58,223 nt of DNA from Defluviitaleaceae bacterium. Lineage in GTDB: Bacteria > Bacillota > Clostridia > Lachnospirales > WQUN01. A program made the translations under genes and the position numbers. Positions 19,190-27,618 of this stretch are shown here, one piece after another. Location: positions 1-58,223 of the forward strand of contig WRBD01000015.1 of NCBI GenBank assembly GCA_009779835.1. The letters are read 5' to 3'. Each line of letters opens with the position of its first letter. The stretch's first letter is position 1. The notes below the pieces were generated by a model, which had not been told where the DNA came from, did no database searches, and saw only the letters and a program-made list of their open reading frames with translations.

Positions 19190-22100
19190 TCACTTCACGC
19201 CCGCATGATAAGCCTGTAAGCTTTTAACCTTCGACGGTTGCTTGCCACGCGCGCGAATTGCGTTGATTGCGGAAAGAGCCATTTCCGGCGTTGTGTACAT
19301 CGGGATTGATTTGCGGATTGCGGCACGGCGAATGTTCGAGCCCATACCATGAATGGAACCGCCCGGGGTGTTCACAACCATGTTGATTGTACCTTCCATA
19401 ATTAAATCGGAAATGGGTTGGTTGGTTTCCATGTCGAGTAATTCGCAGATGGGGCGCGCGGGAATTCCGACGCGCTCAAGTTCTTTGTGTGTATTTTCTG
19501 TTGCGATTAAACCGAAGCCCAAGCTTTGTAAATCCCGTGCAATGCCTGGTAAATCGCACATATAGGATTCGGAGAAGGAAATGAGCACCGTGCCGACTTT
19601 CGGAATGGGGCATTTCGCGCCTTCCTGTGCAAGCATGAACGCCGCTTCCAATGTTTTCGCCATTCCCAAAACCTCGCCGGTGGAACGCATTTCCGGCCCC
19701 AAAACGGGGTCAACTTCGTGGAACATATTAAACGGAAAGACCGATTCTTTTACGCCGAAGAAATTTACTTTCGCGGGTTTAAGCGCGGTCAGGTCGATTT
19801 TTCCTTCACCCGTTGCGGCTTGAATCATCATGCGGGTAGCAAGCTTCGCCATTTGAATATTGCAAACCTTGGAAACAAGTGGCACGGTGCGTGAAGCACG
19901 CGGGTTTGCTTCGATTACATATACTTTGCCGCTTTTCGCTTCAATCGCGTATTGAATATTCATTAGTCCAATTACGCCAAGTTCGTGCGCGATTTTACGT
20001 GTGTATTCGTAAATGGTGGCGCAAGCATCTTCGGGGATTGAATAATGCGGAATCGTACACGCGCTGTCGCCGGAATGAATTCCCGTGTTTTCGATGTGCT
20101 CTATAATCGCGGGAACAAAAACATTTGTGCCGTCGGAGATTGCGTCCGCTTCGCATTCCAGTGCGCGTTCCAAGAAACGGTCAATTAGAATAGGAGCCAT
20201 TTCTTCATCCGGCACCGCGCTCTTAATCGCATTCTCCATATATTTTTTCAACGCGTCCATTTTATAGACAATCGCCATTCCCGCGCCACCTAAAACATAC
20301 GACGGACGCACAATAAGCGGGAAACCGATTTCGTTTGCGACGGCAACCGCTTCTTCAACGGTTTTCGCCATGCCGCTTTCGGGCATGGGAATATTCAATT
20401 TTTCCATCATTGCGCGGAATAAATCGCGGTCTTCCGCCGTCGCGATAATTTCCGGCGGCGTTCCTAAAACAGGAACTCCCAATGCCTTCAACTGTTGCGC
20501 GATATTAAGCGGCGTTTGTCCGCCGAACTGCACAACAACACCCATCGGTTTTTCATATTTTACAATCGCAAGAACATCCTCAACTGTGAGCGGCTCGAAA
20601 TAAAGCCTGTCCGCCGTGTCGTAATCGGTACTTACCGTTGACGGGTTGCAGTTAATCATAACCGTTTCAAAGCCCATGTCGCGCAGTGCGTAAGTCGCAT
20701 GAACACAACAATAATCGAACTCTATGCCCTGCCCGATACGGTTCGGCCCGCCACCTAGAATCATAACTTTTTTACTGTTTGCATTTGCGGGGCGTGCCAA
20801 TTTTGAATCGGCAAGATATGTTGAAAAATAATAATATTCATTTTCTGCGCCGGAAACTTGGATTGATTCCCACCCTTTAATAATGCCAATTTCTTCGCGT
20901 TGCTTCGCAACTTCAATTTCGGGAATATAAAGCAACCATGCCAAATATTTATCTGAAAACCCGTCTTTTTTCGCTTGCGTCAATAAATCGTCCGGTAAAA
21001 CTTTACCGTCGGGCGCGGTTTTCGGATTTTCAACGGGATTGCCATTGGGAAGCGGCTTCGCGCGGTATTTTAAAACTTCTTCTTCCAAATCAACAAGCTC
21101 TTTCAAGTGATTTAAAAAGAACGGTTTAATTGCTGTCAGTGAGAAAAGCTCATCAACAGAAATTCCTTTGCGCAAGGCTTCATACAAGACGAAAAATCTT
21201 TCGCCCGTGGGACGTTTAAGCAATTCCAATAATTCTTCCTTCGAGCGGAAATTATAATCCTTCGCGAAACCAAGCCCCGAACGCCCCATTTCAAGCGACC
21301 GAACGGCTTTTTGTAATGCTTCTTTATAATTTCGCCCGATGCTCATGACCTCGCCGACAGCCTTCATTTGTGTACCAAGAGCATCTTTTGCGCCGGGGAA
21401 TTTCTCAAACGCGAAGCGAGGGAATTTCACGACAACGTAATCGCCGTAAAATTCGTATTTATCAAGCGTTCCCAGTCGCCAATACGGCAACTCGGCGAGA
21501 GTAAGCCCCGCCGCAAGAAGCGCGGAAACACGCGCAATCGGGAAGCCCGTCGCTTTCGACGCAAGCGCAGACGAACGCGAAGTACGCGGGTTAATTTCAA
21601 TTACGCAAATGCGCCCGTCTTTGGGATTATAACAAAATTGGCAATTGCACCCGCCGATTACGCCCACTTTGCGAACAATTTTAAACGCCGCGTCTTCAAG
21701 CCGCGCTTTAACTTCGGCGGGGACATTTTGCATCGGTGCGCAACAAATCGAATCGCCTGTGTGAACGCCCATAGGGTCAACATTTTCGATAAAGCAAATC
21801 GCAATGCAGTGGTCGGTGGAATCGCGAATAACTTCAACTTCGAGTTCTTCCCAGCCAAGCACACTTTCTTCAATTAGCACCTGATTAATTATACTCGCGC
21901 TTATTCCGCGCGACGCAATATCGCGCAGTTCCGTTTCGTTATAGCAAATGCCGCCGCCTGCGCCGCCCATCGTATACGCCGGCCGCACAACACATGGATA
22001 ACCAAGTTCTTTCGCGATTTTAACGGCTTCGTCAACGCTGTATGCCGGAGAAGAACGCGCCATTTCTATGTTCAGTTCGTTCATCATTTGCTTGAACGCG

Positions 22101-22489
22101 ATTCTGTCCTCACCGCGCTCAATCGCACCAAGATTCACGCCGATTACCTCGACATTGTACTTCGCGAAGACCCCCGCTTTTTCAAGCTCCATCGCAAGAT
22201 TCAGCGCGGTTTGTCCGCCGCAGTTCGGTAAAAGCGCGTCGGGACGCTCCGCCGCAATAATCTCCGTAAGTCGCGCCTTGTTCAGCGGCTCAATATACGT
22301 CGTATGCGCAATGTCCGGGTCTGTCATAATAGTTGCCGGGTTAGAATTCACCAGCACAACAGTGTACCCAAGACCCTTCAACGCCTGACACGCCTGCGTT
22401 CCCGAATAGTCAAATTCACAAGCCTGTCCAATTACTATCGGCCCCGAGCCGATAATTAGTACCTTTTTAATATCATTTCTTTGCGGCAT
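19190..22489 (-). CDS. carB: Carbamoyl-phosphate synthase large subunit
   Basis: A 1099-residue protein that makes carbamoyl phosphate from bicarbonate, ammonia (from the glutaminase subunit) and two ATP, feeding citrulline and pyrimidine synthesis. It has the duplicated CarB layout. The first half starts KKVLIIGSGPIVIGQACEFD with an ATP-grasp core; the second half starts near residue 575 (KKVMILGGGPNRIGQGIEFD); a methylglyoxal-synthase-like allosteric domain is at the C-terminus. It is slightly longer than the ~1070 usual. The start ATG at 22489 has GGAGG 6 nt upstream. It is the last gene of the arginine operon, 17 nt after argF. carA, normally adjacent, is not in this window. Placement with arg genes suggests arginine-linked control. 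Confidence 0.95.
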   Translation of the reverse strand: MPQRNDIKKVLIIGSGPIVIGQACEFDYSGTQACQALKGLGYTVVLVNSNPATIMTDPDIAHTTYIEPLNKARLTEIIAAERPDALLPNCGGQTALNLAMELEKAGVFAKYNVEVIGVNLGAIERGEDRIAFKQMMNELNIEMARSSPAYSVDEAVKIAKELGYPCVVRPAYTMGGAGGGICYNETELRDIASRGISASIINQVLIEESVLGWEELEVEVIRDSTDHCIAICFIENVDPMGVHTGDSICCAPMQNVPAEVKARLEDAAFKIVRKVGVIGGCNCQFCYNPKDGRICVIEINPRTSRSSALASKATGFPIARVSALLAAGLTLAELPYWRLGTLDKYEFYGDYVVVKFPRFAFEKFPGAKDALGTQMKAVGEVMSIGRNYKEALQKAVRSLEMGRSGLGFAKDYNFRSKEELLELLKRPTGERFFVLYEALRKGISVDELFSLTAIKPFFLNHLKELVDLEEEVLKYRAKPLPNGNPVENPKTAPDGKVLPDDLLTQAKKDGFSDKYLAWLLYIPEIEVAKQREEIGIIKGWESIQVSGAENEYYYFSTYLADSKLARPANANSKKVMILGGGPNRIGQGIEFDYCCVHATYALRDMGFETVMINCNPSTVSTDYDTADRLYFEPLTVEDVLAIVKYEKPMGVVVQFGGQTPLNIAQQLKALGVPVLGTPPEIIATAEDRDLFRAMMEKLNIPMPESGMAKTVEEAVAVANEIGFPLIVRPSYVLGGAGMAIVYKMDALKKYMENAIKSAVPDEEMAPILIDRFLERALECEADAISDGTNVFVPAIIEHIENTGIHSGDSACTIPHYSIPEDACATIYEYTRKIAHELGVIGLMNIQYAIEAKSGKVYVIEANPRASRTVPLVSKVCNIQMAKLATRMMIQAATGEGKIDLTALKPAKVNFFGVKESVFPFNMFHEVDPVLGPEMRSTGEVLGMAKTLEAAFMLAQEGAKCPIPKVGTVLISFSESYMCDLPGIARDLQSLGFGLIATENTHKELERVGIPARPICELLDMETNQPISDLIMEGTINMVVNTPGGSIHGMGSNIRRAAIRKSIPMYTTPEMALSAINAIRARGKQPSKVKSLQAYHAGVK

Positions 22490-22506
22490 GGTTTTCCTCC
22501 GGTTTT

Positions 22507-23415
22507 TTATTTCATCAACAACGCCATTATCGCTTTCTGTGCATGAAGCCTGTTTTCCGCTTCATCAAAAATAGAATTCGCGTGCTTTTCAAAGACTTCG
22601 GCTGTGATTTCTTCGCCGCGGTGTGCGGGCAGACAGTGCAAAACAATTGCCTTTGAATGCGCACCCGCCATAATTTCATCGTTAACTTGGAAGCCTGCGA
22701 AATCTTTCATGCGTTTTTGTGATTCCTCTTCCTGTCCCATGCTTGCCCAAACATCGGTATATAAAACATCGGCGTTTGCGGAAGCTTCCGCCGGGCAATT
22801 TACAAGTGAAAAATCGTCGCCGAATTTTTCCGCGAATTTTAAAATATCCGCATGGGGTTCGTAACCTTTCGGCGTTGCAACACTAATTTTCATGCCGCAT
22901 GTAAGTGCGCCAACAATCAGAGAATTACAAACATTGTTTCCGTCGCCGATGTACGCAATTTTTACGCCCTCAAGCGCGGAATGATACTCGCGAACTGTCA
23001 TTAAGTCCGCAAGAATTTGACAAGGATGCGAAAAATCGGTAAGCCCGTTTATCACGGGAATGCTTGACCATTTTGCCAGCGAGTCAACTTCTTCCTGTGC
23101 AAACGTGCGAATCATAATCCCGTTCAAATACCGCGAAAGTACCCGAGCTGTATCTTCGACAGGTTCACCGCGCCCTATTTGAAGGTCGTTAGACGAAAGA
23201 AAAAGTGCCTGCCCGCCGAGCTGATACATTCCCGTTTCAAATGAAACCCGCGTGCGCGTGGAAGATTTCAGAAAAATCATTCCCAGCGTTTTGCCTTTTA
23301 AAACATCATGCGAGATACCGTGCTTTAAATTATACTTCATTTGGTCTGCCAAATTTAAAATTTCTATAATTTCTTCTTTGGATAAATCCAACAATTTAAG
23401 AAGGTCTTTTTTCAT
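22507..23415 (-). CDS. argF: Ornithine carbamoyltransferase
   Basis: A 302-residue cytoplasmic enzyme converting ornithine and carbamoyl phosphate to citrulline. The carbamoyl-phosphate loop SSTRT is at residues 51-55, HPCQ follows in the N-terminal domain, and the ornithine-specific HCLPAHRGEEI lies near the C-terminus. Length is normal for anabolic OTC. It lies 12 nt downstream of a 56-codon gene and 17 nt upstream of carB, so the carbamoyl phosphate maker and user are co-transcribed. The HCLPAHRGEE motif argues against the related ygeW/putrescine variants. Confidence 0.95.
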   Translation of the reverse strand: MKKDLLKLLDLSKEEIIEILNLADQMKYNLKHGISHDVLKGKTLGMIFLKSSTRTRVSFETGMYQLGGQALFLSSNDLQIGRGEPVEDTARVLSRYLNGIMIRTFAQEEVDSLAKWSSIPVINGLTDFSHPCQILADLMTVREYHSALEGVKIAYIGDGNNVCNSLIVGALTCGMKISVATPKGYEPHADILKFAEKFGDDFSLVNCPAEASANADVLYTDVWASMGQEEESQKRMKDFAGFQVNDEIMAGAHSKAIVLHCLPAHRGEEITAEVFEKHANSIFDEAENRLHAQKAIMALLMK

Positions 23416-23427
23416 TTTACTTAACTC

Positions 23428-23598
23428 CTATTCAATATAAAGTGCGCCCGTATGATTTTTTTTCAAAGTGACGGTCATTGCCATGCCGCTCATTGAAACA
23501 TCAACTTTTATTTCGCCGGACGCGTCTTTATAAATTTTTAATACATCAGAACCGGGTGGCAGATGCGTTTTGATAACTGCTACCAATTTTTCATCCAT
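23428..23598 (-). CDS. Small hypothetical protein (56 aa) in arginine operon
   Basis: The ATG at 23598 is chosen because GGAGG ends 8-9 nt before it; an upstream in-frame GTG (23613) would overlap that site. The 56-residue product (MDEKLVAVIKTHLPPGSDVL...) is soluble with alternating beta-like residues near the C-terminus (IKVDVSMSGMAMTVTLKK). I do not recognise the family. It sits between argD and argF with normal operon spacing, and its codon use looks like its neighbours, so it is probably a real co-transcribed gene. Confidence 0.6.
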   Translation of the reverse strand: MDEKLVAVIKTHLPPGSDVLKIYKDASGEIKVDVSMSGMAMTVTLKKNHTGALYIE

Positions 23599-23628
23599 GA
23601 AAGTTTCCTCCACATTTGCATAACTATA

Positions 23629-24816
23629 CTACCATTTAAAGACTTTCTCCATAATAGCAAGCCCGGCGTCTATATCTTCCGTACCGATTGTAAGCGGTGG
23701 AAGAAAACGCAAAACATCCGCGCCGGCGGGCAATGCAACAAGCCCCGCTTCTAAAAGCTTTGCCACAGCTTCGGTGTTGGCGATGCCTTCCAGTTTAATG
23801 CCAATCATAAGCCCCATCCCGCGAATTTCCTTGACCTGCGGCAGATTCATTGCAGAAATTTTTTCGCGGATATATGCGCCTTTTTCTTTTACGCCCGGCA
23901 GAATCGGCTCAAGAATTTCCAACACAGAAAGAGCCGCCGCCGCGCAAACAAGATTGCCGCCATAAGTAGTTCCGTGGTCGCCCGGATTGAGAGTTTTGTA
24001 CATTTTTTCGCCAAGCAAAAACCCGCCAAGCGGCAACCCTCCCGCGATTCCCTTTGCAAATGCAATCGCATCCGGTTTTATATTAAAGTTTTGAAAACCA
24101 AACCACTCACCCGTGCGCCCTATTCCCGTTTGAATTTCGTCGGCGATTAACAACCAATCGTTTTTTTCGCAAAGCTCCGCCGCCTTTTGCAAATAGTCGG
24201 CATCAAGCGGCATAACTCCGCCCTCGCCCTGTATCGACTCGAATAAAAACGCGCAAACATCTCCCGCTTTTGCTTCCGCTTCAAGCACAGAAAAATCATT
24301 CGCCTCAACATACCGAAAACCTTCCATAAACGGTGCAAAACAATCCTTGTGGAATTTTTCCTGCCCTGTTGCTTTAAGCGTCGCGCCCAAACGCCCGTGA
24401 AACGAACCTTTCAGTGTAATAATGGTATGCCGACCCGCGCCGTATTTATCAAAACTGTATTTCCGCGCGGCTTTTATCACGCCTTCATTGGACTCCGCGC
24501 CGGAATTAGAAAAAAATAAGCCGCGCATTCCGGCGAAACCGCAAAGCTTTTCCGCCAAAACCGCGCCCGGCTCGGTATAAAACAAATTTGAAACATGGCT
24601 TAAAACACCCGCTTGCGAATAAATCGCTTCAACCCATTTCGGATGCGAATGCCCGACGGAATTAACTCCGATTCCCGACGCGAAATCTATATATTCCTTG
24701 CCGTCCGCGCCCCACAAACGGCTACCTGCACCTTTCACAAACGCAACGGGATACCGCGCATAAGTCGGTAAAATATTTTCATTGTATAAATTTTTTATAT
24801 CATCAAAATTTTTCAT
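23629..24816 (-). CDS. argD: Acetylornithine aminotransferase
   Basis: A 395-residue class III PLP aminotransferase that makes N-acetylornithine from N-acetylglutamate semialdehyde and glutamate. Visible features are the N-terminal YPVAFVKGAGSRLWGADGKE, FSNSGAESNEGVIKAAR, the ADEIQTGIGRTGEWFGF cofactor strand and the PLP lysine in AFAKGIAGGLPLGGF. Length is typical. It starts 14 nt after argB stops. Identity as ArgD rather than another class III aminotransferase rests on its position between argB and argF. Confidence 0.93.
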   Translation of the reverse strand: MKNFDDIKNLYNENILPTYARYPVAFVKGAGSRLWGADGKEYIDFASGIGVNSVGHSHPKWVEAIYSQAGVLSHVSNLFYTEPGAVLAEKLCGFAGMRGLFFSNSGAESNEGVIKAARKYSFDKYGAGRHTIITLKGSFHGRLGATLKATGQEKFHKDCFAPFMEGFRYVEANDFSVLEAEAKAGDVCAFLFESIQGEGGVMPLDADYLQKAAELCEKNDWLLIADEIQTGIGRTGEWFGFQNFNIKPDAIAFAKGIAGGLPLGGFLLGEKMYKTLNPGDHGTTYGGNLVCAAAALSVLEILEPILPGVKEKGAYIREKISAMNLPQVKEIRGMGLMIGIKLEGIANTEAVAKLLEAGLVALPAGADVLRFLPPLTIGTEDIDAGLAIMEKVFKW

Positions 24817-24830
24817 AATTCAAACACTCC

Positions 24831-25703
24831 CTAGCTCAATATCATCGTTCCGATTCCTTCATCGCTTAAAAGTTCAACCAATAATGAATGAGGAATTCTT
24901 CCGTCTAAAATATGCGCCCTCGGCACACCTCGTCGAACGGCTTCCACACAACATTCAACTTTGGGAATCATGCCGCCGGAAATCACTCCCGATTTAACCA
25001 ACTGCGGTATCTCCGCCAAAGTAAGGGAAGAAATCAGCGTGTTTTCATATGAAGGGTCGCGAAGAAGCCCGCGAACATCCGTAAGCAAAATTAATTTTTC
25101 CGCACCGACGGCAACCGCAACCTGCGCCGCCGCGCTGTCCGCGTTTATATTATACACTTCGCCCGGTTCTTCCCCGCAAGCAACTGACGAAATTACCGGA
25201 GTGTATCCGCCGCTTAACGCAAGGTTTATCGGCTCCGGGTCAATGTGTGTTATATCACCTACAAGCCCGAGGTCTTCTTTGCTCTCGTGCTTTTTTGCGA
25301 CAAGAAGCCTCCCGTCCATTCCGGAAAGGCTTAACGCTTTGCCGCCAAGCTCACCAAGAAGCTGTGCCATTTGTTTGCCCACGCGCCCAGCAAGAACCAT
25401 TTGAACAACGTCCATCGTTTCATTATCTGTATAACGAAGCCCGTTTACAAAACGCGGCTTCTTTCCTATTTTTGAAAGCATTTCATTAATTTCAGGGCCG
25501 CCGCCGTGAACAACCACAACGCGAATCCCAACAAGCGACAGCAAAACAATATCGCCCATAACCTGTTTGCACAGTTTATTCTGCATTGCCGCGCCGCCGT
25601 ATTTTATTACAATTGTTTTCCCGTGATACCGTTGTATATACGGCAAAGCCTCGGAAATAACAACCGCTTGCTCCAGTTTAGAAAGCGAATCTTTCATGGG
25701 CAT
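24831..25703 (-). CDS. argB: Acetylglutamate kinase
   Basis: A 290-residue amino-acid-kinase-fold enzyme that phosphorylates N-acetylglutamate. Motifs are IVIKYGGAAM (Lys34), VVVHGGGPEINEML (substrate glycine loop), and the C-terminal SGGMIPKVECCVEAV typical of ArgB. The ATG at 25703 follows AAGGGGA. The gap to the upstream zinc-ribbon gene is only 30 nt but contains a plausible promoter, so argB may be expressed separately from argC-argJ. Many NAGKs of the cyclic pathway are arginine-inhibited; this cannot be read here. Confidence 0.94.
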   Translation of the reverse strand: MPMKDSLSKLEQAVVISEALPYIQRYHGKTIVIKYGGAAMQNKLCKQVMGDIVLLSLVGIRVVVVHGGGPEINEMLSKIGKKPRFVNGLRYTDNETMDVVQMVLAGRVGKQMAQLLGELGGKALSLSGMDGRLLVAKKHESKEDLGLVGDITHIDPEPINLALSGGYTPVISSVACGEEPGEVYNINADSAAAQVAVAVGAEKLILLTDVRGLLRDPSYENTLISSLTLAEIPQLVKSGVISGGMIPKVECCVEAVRRGVPRAHILDGRIPHSLLVELLSDEGIGTMILS

Positions 25704-25727
25704 ATAAATTCCCCTTAATAATTTTAT

Positions 25728-25755
25728 ACTATATTATAAATTCGTTTTTTTCCAA
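25728..25755 (-). promoter_or_regulatory. Possible internal promoter before argB
   Basis: On the minus strand TTGGAA (25750-25755) and TATAGT (25728-25733) are 16 nt apart, straddling the stop codon of the zinc-ribbon gene. An overlapping TATAAT (25733-25738) is an alternative -10. It would restore expression of argB-carB downstream of the inserted genes. Confidence 0.35.
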
Positions 25756-26006
25756 CGCTTCAATGACGGCAAAAACATTTGCAACATTTTTCTCGCGCTG
25801 TTTTCATCCGGGCAAATGCCCGCTTCAACCACATGGGGTATGCAACTCTCAATCACTTCGTATAATGATTCTTTAGGGCGTCTGAAAGCTCCGCCGTTGA
25901 AGCAATGACTACAATAATCCTCATTTTTACTACCATATTCGTTGCTTCCAAAATCCTCCGGTTTGCTCATAGGCATACCACAACTTTGACAAAAATTTTT
26001 TTCCAT
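25734..26006 (-). CDS. Zinc-ribbon domain protein
   Basis: A 90-residue protein starting MEKNFCQSCGMPMSKPEDFG, with a second Cys pair in EDYCSHCFNGG, so four cysteines should bind one zinc. The pattern CQSCGMPM is that of the 'putative zinc ribbon' family (Zn_ribbon_2 type). A helical C-terminal half (about residues 45-90) ends in a basic tail. The ribosome site AAGGAGG precedes the ATG. It is the last of three unrelated genes lying between argJ and argB. Function unknown; members often accompany small stress or regulatory proteins. Confidence 0.75.
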   Translation of the reverse strand: MEKNFCQSCGMPMSKPEDFGSNEYGSKNEDYCSHCFNGGAFRRPKESLYEVIESCIPHVVEAGICPDENSARKMLQMFLPSLKRWKKTNL

Positions 26007-26019
26007 GTAAATTTCCTCC

Positions 26020-26622
26020 TTATAATTCAGTAATGCCCGCCATATATTCGCGATAATTTTTATATTTATCCATTACTTCGGTTATTTTTTTGTGAGTTTG
26101 AAAATGTATTACAGGATAATCAACTTCGCCATATTCAGCCCTTATCGGGAAAGCAAGTTTTTCTTCATGAATGGAAAAGTGCGAGTTAACATTTTGCTTG
26201 TTTCCTCTTGCGTCAAGGCGTATCCATTTGTTTTCATCAGACAGAAAAACGGCGTTTAACCCGTGTGTTACATACCCGGTATCCGGCGTATCTCCGCAGG
26301 TTAAGCGTTGATAACACAATCCGGCGGGAATCCCGGCATATCTAAGCAACGCGGCAAGAAGATGTGATTTTGCCAAACATATACCTTCACCGTGTTCTAA
26401 CACTTCGGACGCACTTTTTGTCATCTTGTCGCTGTTTATATCGCCCGAATGATGTATTTTATCACGAACATATTCAAAGCCCGCTTTGATTTTTTCTTTT
26501 TTGCAGGACAATGAATCAAATAATTCATCTGCTTTTTTCTGTACAGATTTTTCATGAAAATCTATATATTTATCCGATTTTAAATAATCGGCGAGGTTGT
26601 TGCTTTCCAATATAAATTTCAT
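26020..26622 (-). CDS. Transglutaminase-like domain protein
   Basis: A 200-residue protein with the transglutaminase-core pattern: catalytic Cys in EHGEGICLAKSHLLAALLR, His in YVTHGLNAVF and Asp in WIRLDARGN, in the right order and spacing. No signal peptide or membrane helix is visible, so it is cytoplasmic. Family members of this size act as peptidases or amidases more often than as cross-linkers. The DNA is AT-richer and poorer in CGCG words than the arg genes on both sides. Substrate unknown. Confidence 0.8.
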   Translation of the reverse strand: MKFILESNNLADYLKSDKYIDFHEKSVQKKADELFDSLSCKKEKIKAGFEYVRDKIHHSGDINSDKMTKSASEVLEHGEGICLAKSHLLAALLRYAGIPAGLCYQRLTCGDTPDTGYVTHGLNAVFLSDENKWIRLDARGNKQNVNSHFSIHEEKLAFPIRAEYGEVDYPVIHFQTHKKITEVMDKYKNYREYMAGITEL

Positions 26623-26650
26623 TTAACAACCCTTCCGTCTATTTCAAGTC

Positions 26651-27592
26651 TTACTCTCTCTTTATATCATGCAATTCATATCGCACATTTTTACTTCTTG
26701 TATCAGCAGGAAGACTATCTACTACGTCCATAATGAATGCTCTGTTTTCAGTTGCTCGGGTTATTTTTAAAAGTTCTTCACCTGTGGTTGTTAGAAAACA
26801 ACAGGGAATTTCAATGGTTTCTCCTGCTTCTGAGTTAGTAATCGCAACACAAGCAGAGCTATTAGTAGTGAATACACGTTTAGGCTGATTCTTTTTAAGT
26901 TGAACTTCGGAAATATCAGACGAATGAGCCAACATCAGGCCACAATCTACAAGTATCATAATATAGTCGTCTTCTATTTTATATTTATCATGAAGATTTT
27001 CGTTATCGTACAACCACGAATATCCATTGTCTCCATGAGTAGTGAAATATTGTGACATTTCTTGAAACAATTGTGCTTCGTATGGAGAAAGATTTTTGAT
27101 TCGTTCAAGAGTTCTAAATGAAAACGTTCCGGGCTTTTTTACTTCTCCTGACAAAACTTTTGCCCAAATAACTTGCATTTGTTCACTGCTTACTTCTCCA
27201 ACAGCGTTAAAAAATCGTAAAATCCAGTCTTGTTCTACCGGGTCATTTGGAACTTTTTCGGAATTTTCCAACTCAAGATATGCTTTTGATATTACAGATT
27301 CAATGTTTTGTTGTTTTATAATTTCGTGAAATTTAAACCTTTCGACAGCTCTTTCTGTTAGCCCTTTAAAATTACTTGTATCAATTACAATACCATTTTC
27401 AGGATTGTATACAATTGGCATATCAATATTGGAACGCGTAACTTCTGAAATTGTTTTTATTTCATATGCTCTGGCATCTGCAAGTCGCCTTATCTTCGTT
27501 GGCTCATACACAGCTCCAACACCATTACTAACAATATCAAGAAGTTTTATTGCCGGCTCTACGAACGCTTTGACACCATCTGAAAACCCCAT
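26651..27592 (-). CDS. DUF2806-family protein
   Basis: A 313-residue soluble protein. The central block EQDWILRFFNAVGEVSSEQM, followed by QVIWAKVLSGEVKKPGTFS, is the signature I associate with the DUF2806 family, whose function is unknown. An N-terminal helical region (residues 1-60) and a beta-rich C-terminal region (about 200-313) flank it. The gene lies 26 nt downstream of argJ and is AT-rich with different codon use from argJ, suggesting transfer. DUF2806-like proteins occur sporadically in bacterial accessory regions; a defence role is only a guess. Confidence 0.7.
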   Translation of the reverse strand: MGFSDGVKAFVEPAIKLLDIVSNGVGAVYEPTKIRRLADARAYEIKTISEVTRSNIDMPIVYNPENGIVIDTSNFKGLTERAVERFKFHEIIKQQNIESVISKAYLELENSEKVPNDPVEQDWILRFFNAVGEVSSEQMQVIWAKVLSGEVKKPGTFSFRTLERIKNLSPYEAQLFQEMSQYFTTHGDNGYSWLYDNENLHDKYKIEDDYIMILVDCGLMLAHSSDISEVQLKKNQPKRVFTTNSSACVAITNSEAGETIEIPCCFLTTTGEELLKITRATENRAFIMDVVDSLPADTRSKNVRYELHDIKRE

Positions 27593-27618
27593 TTTATCCT
27601 CCCGTAAATTTCAATCAA

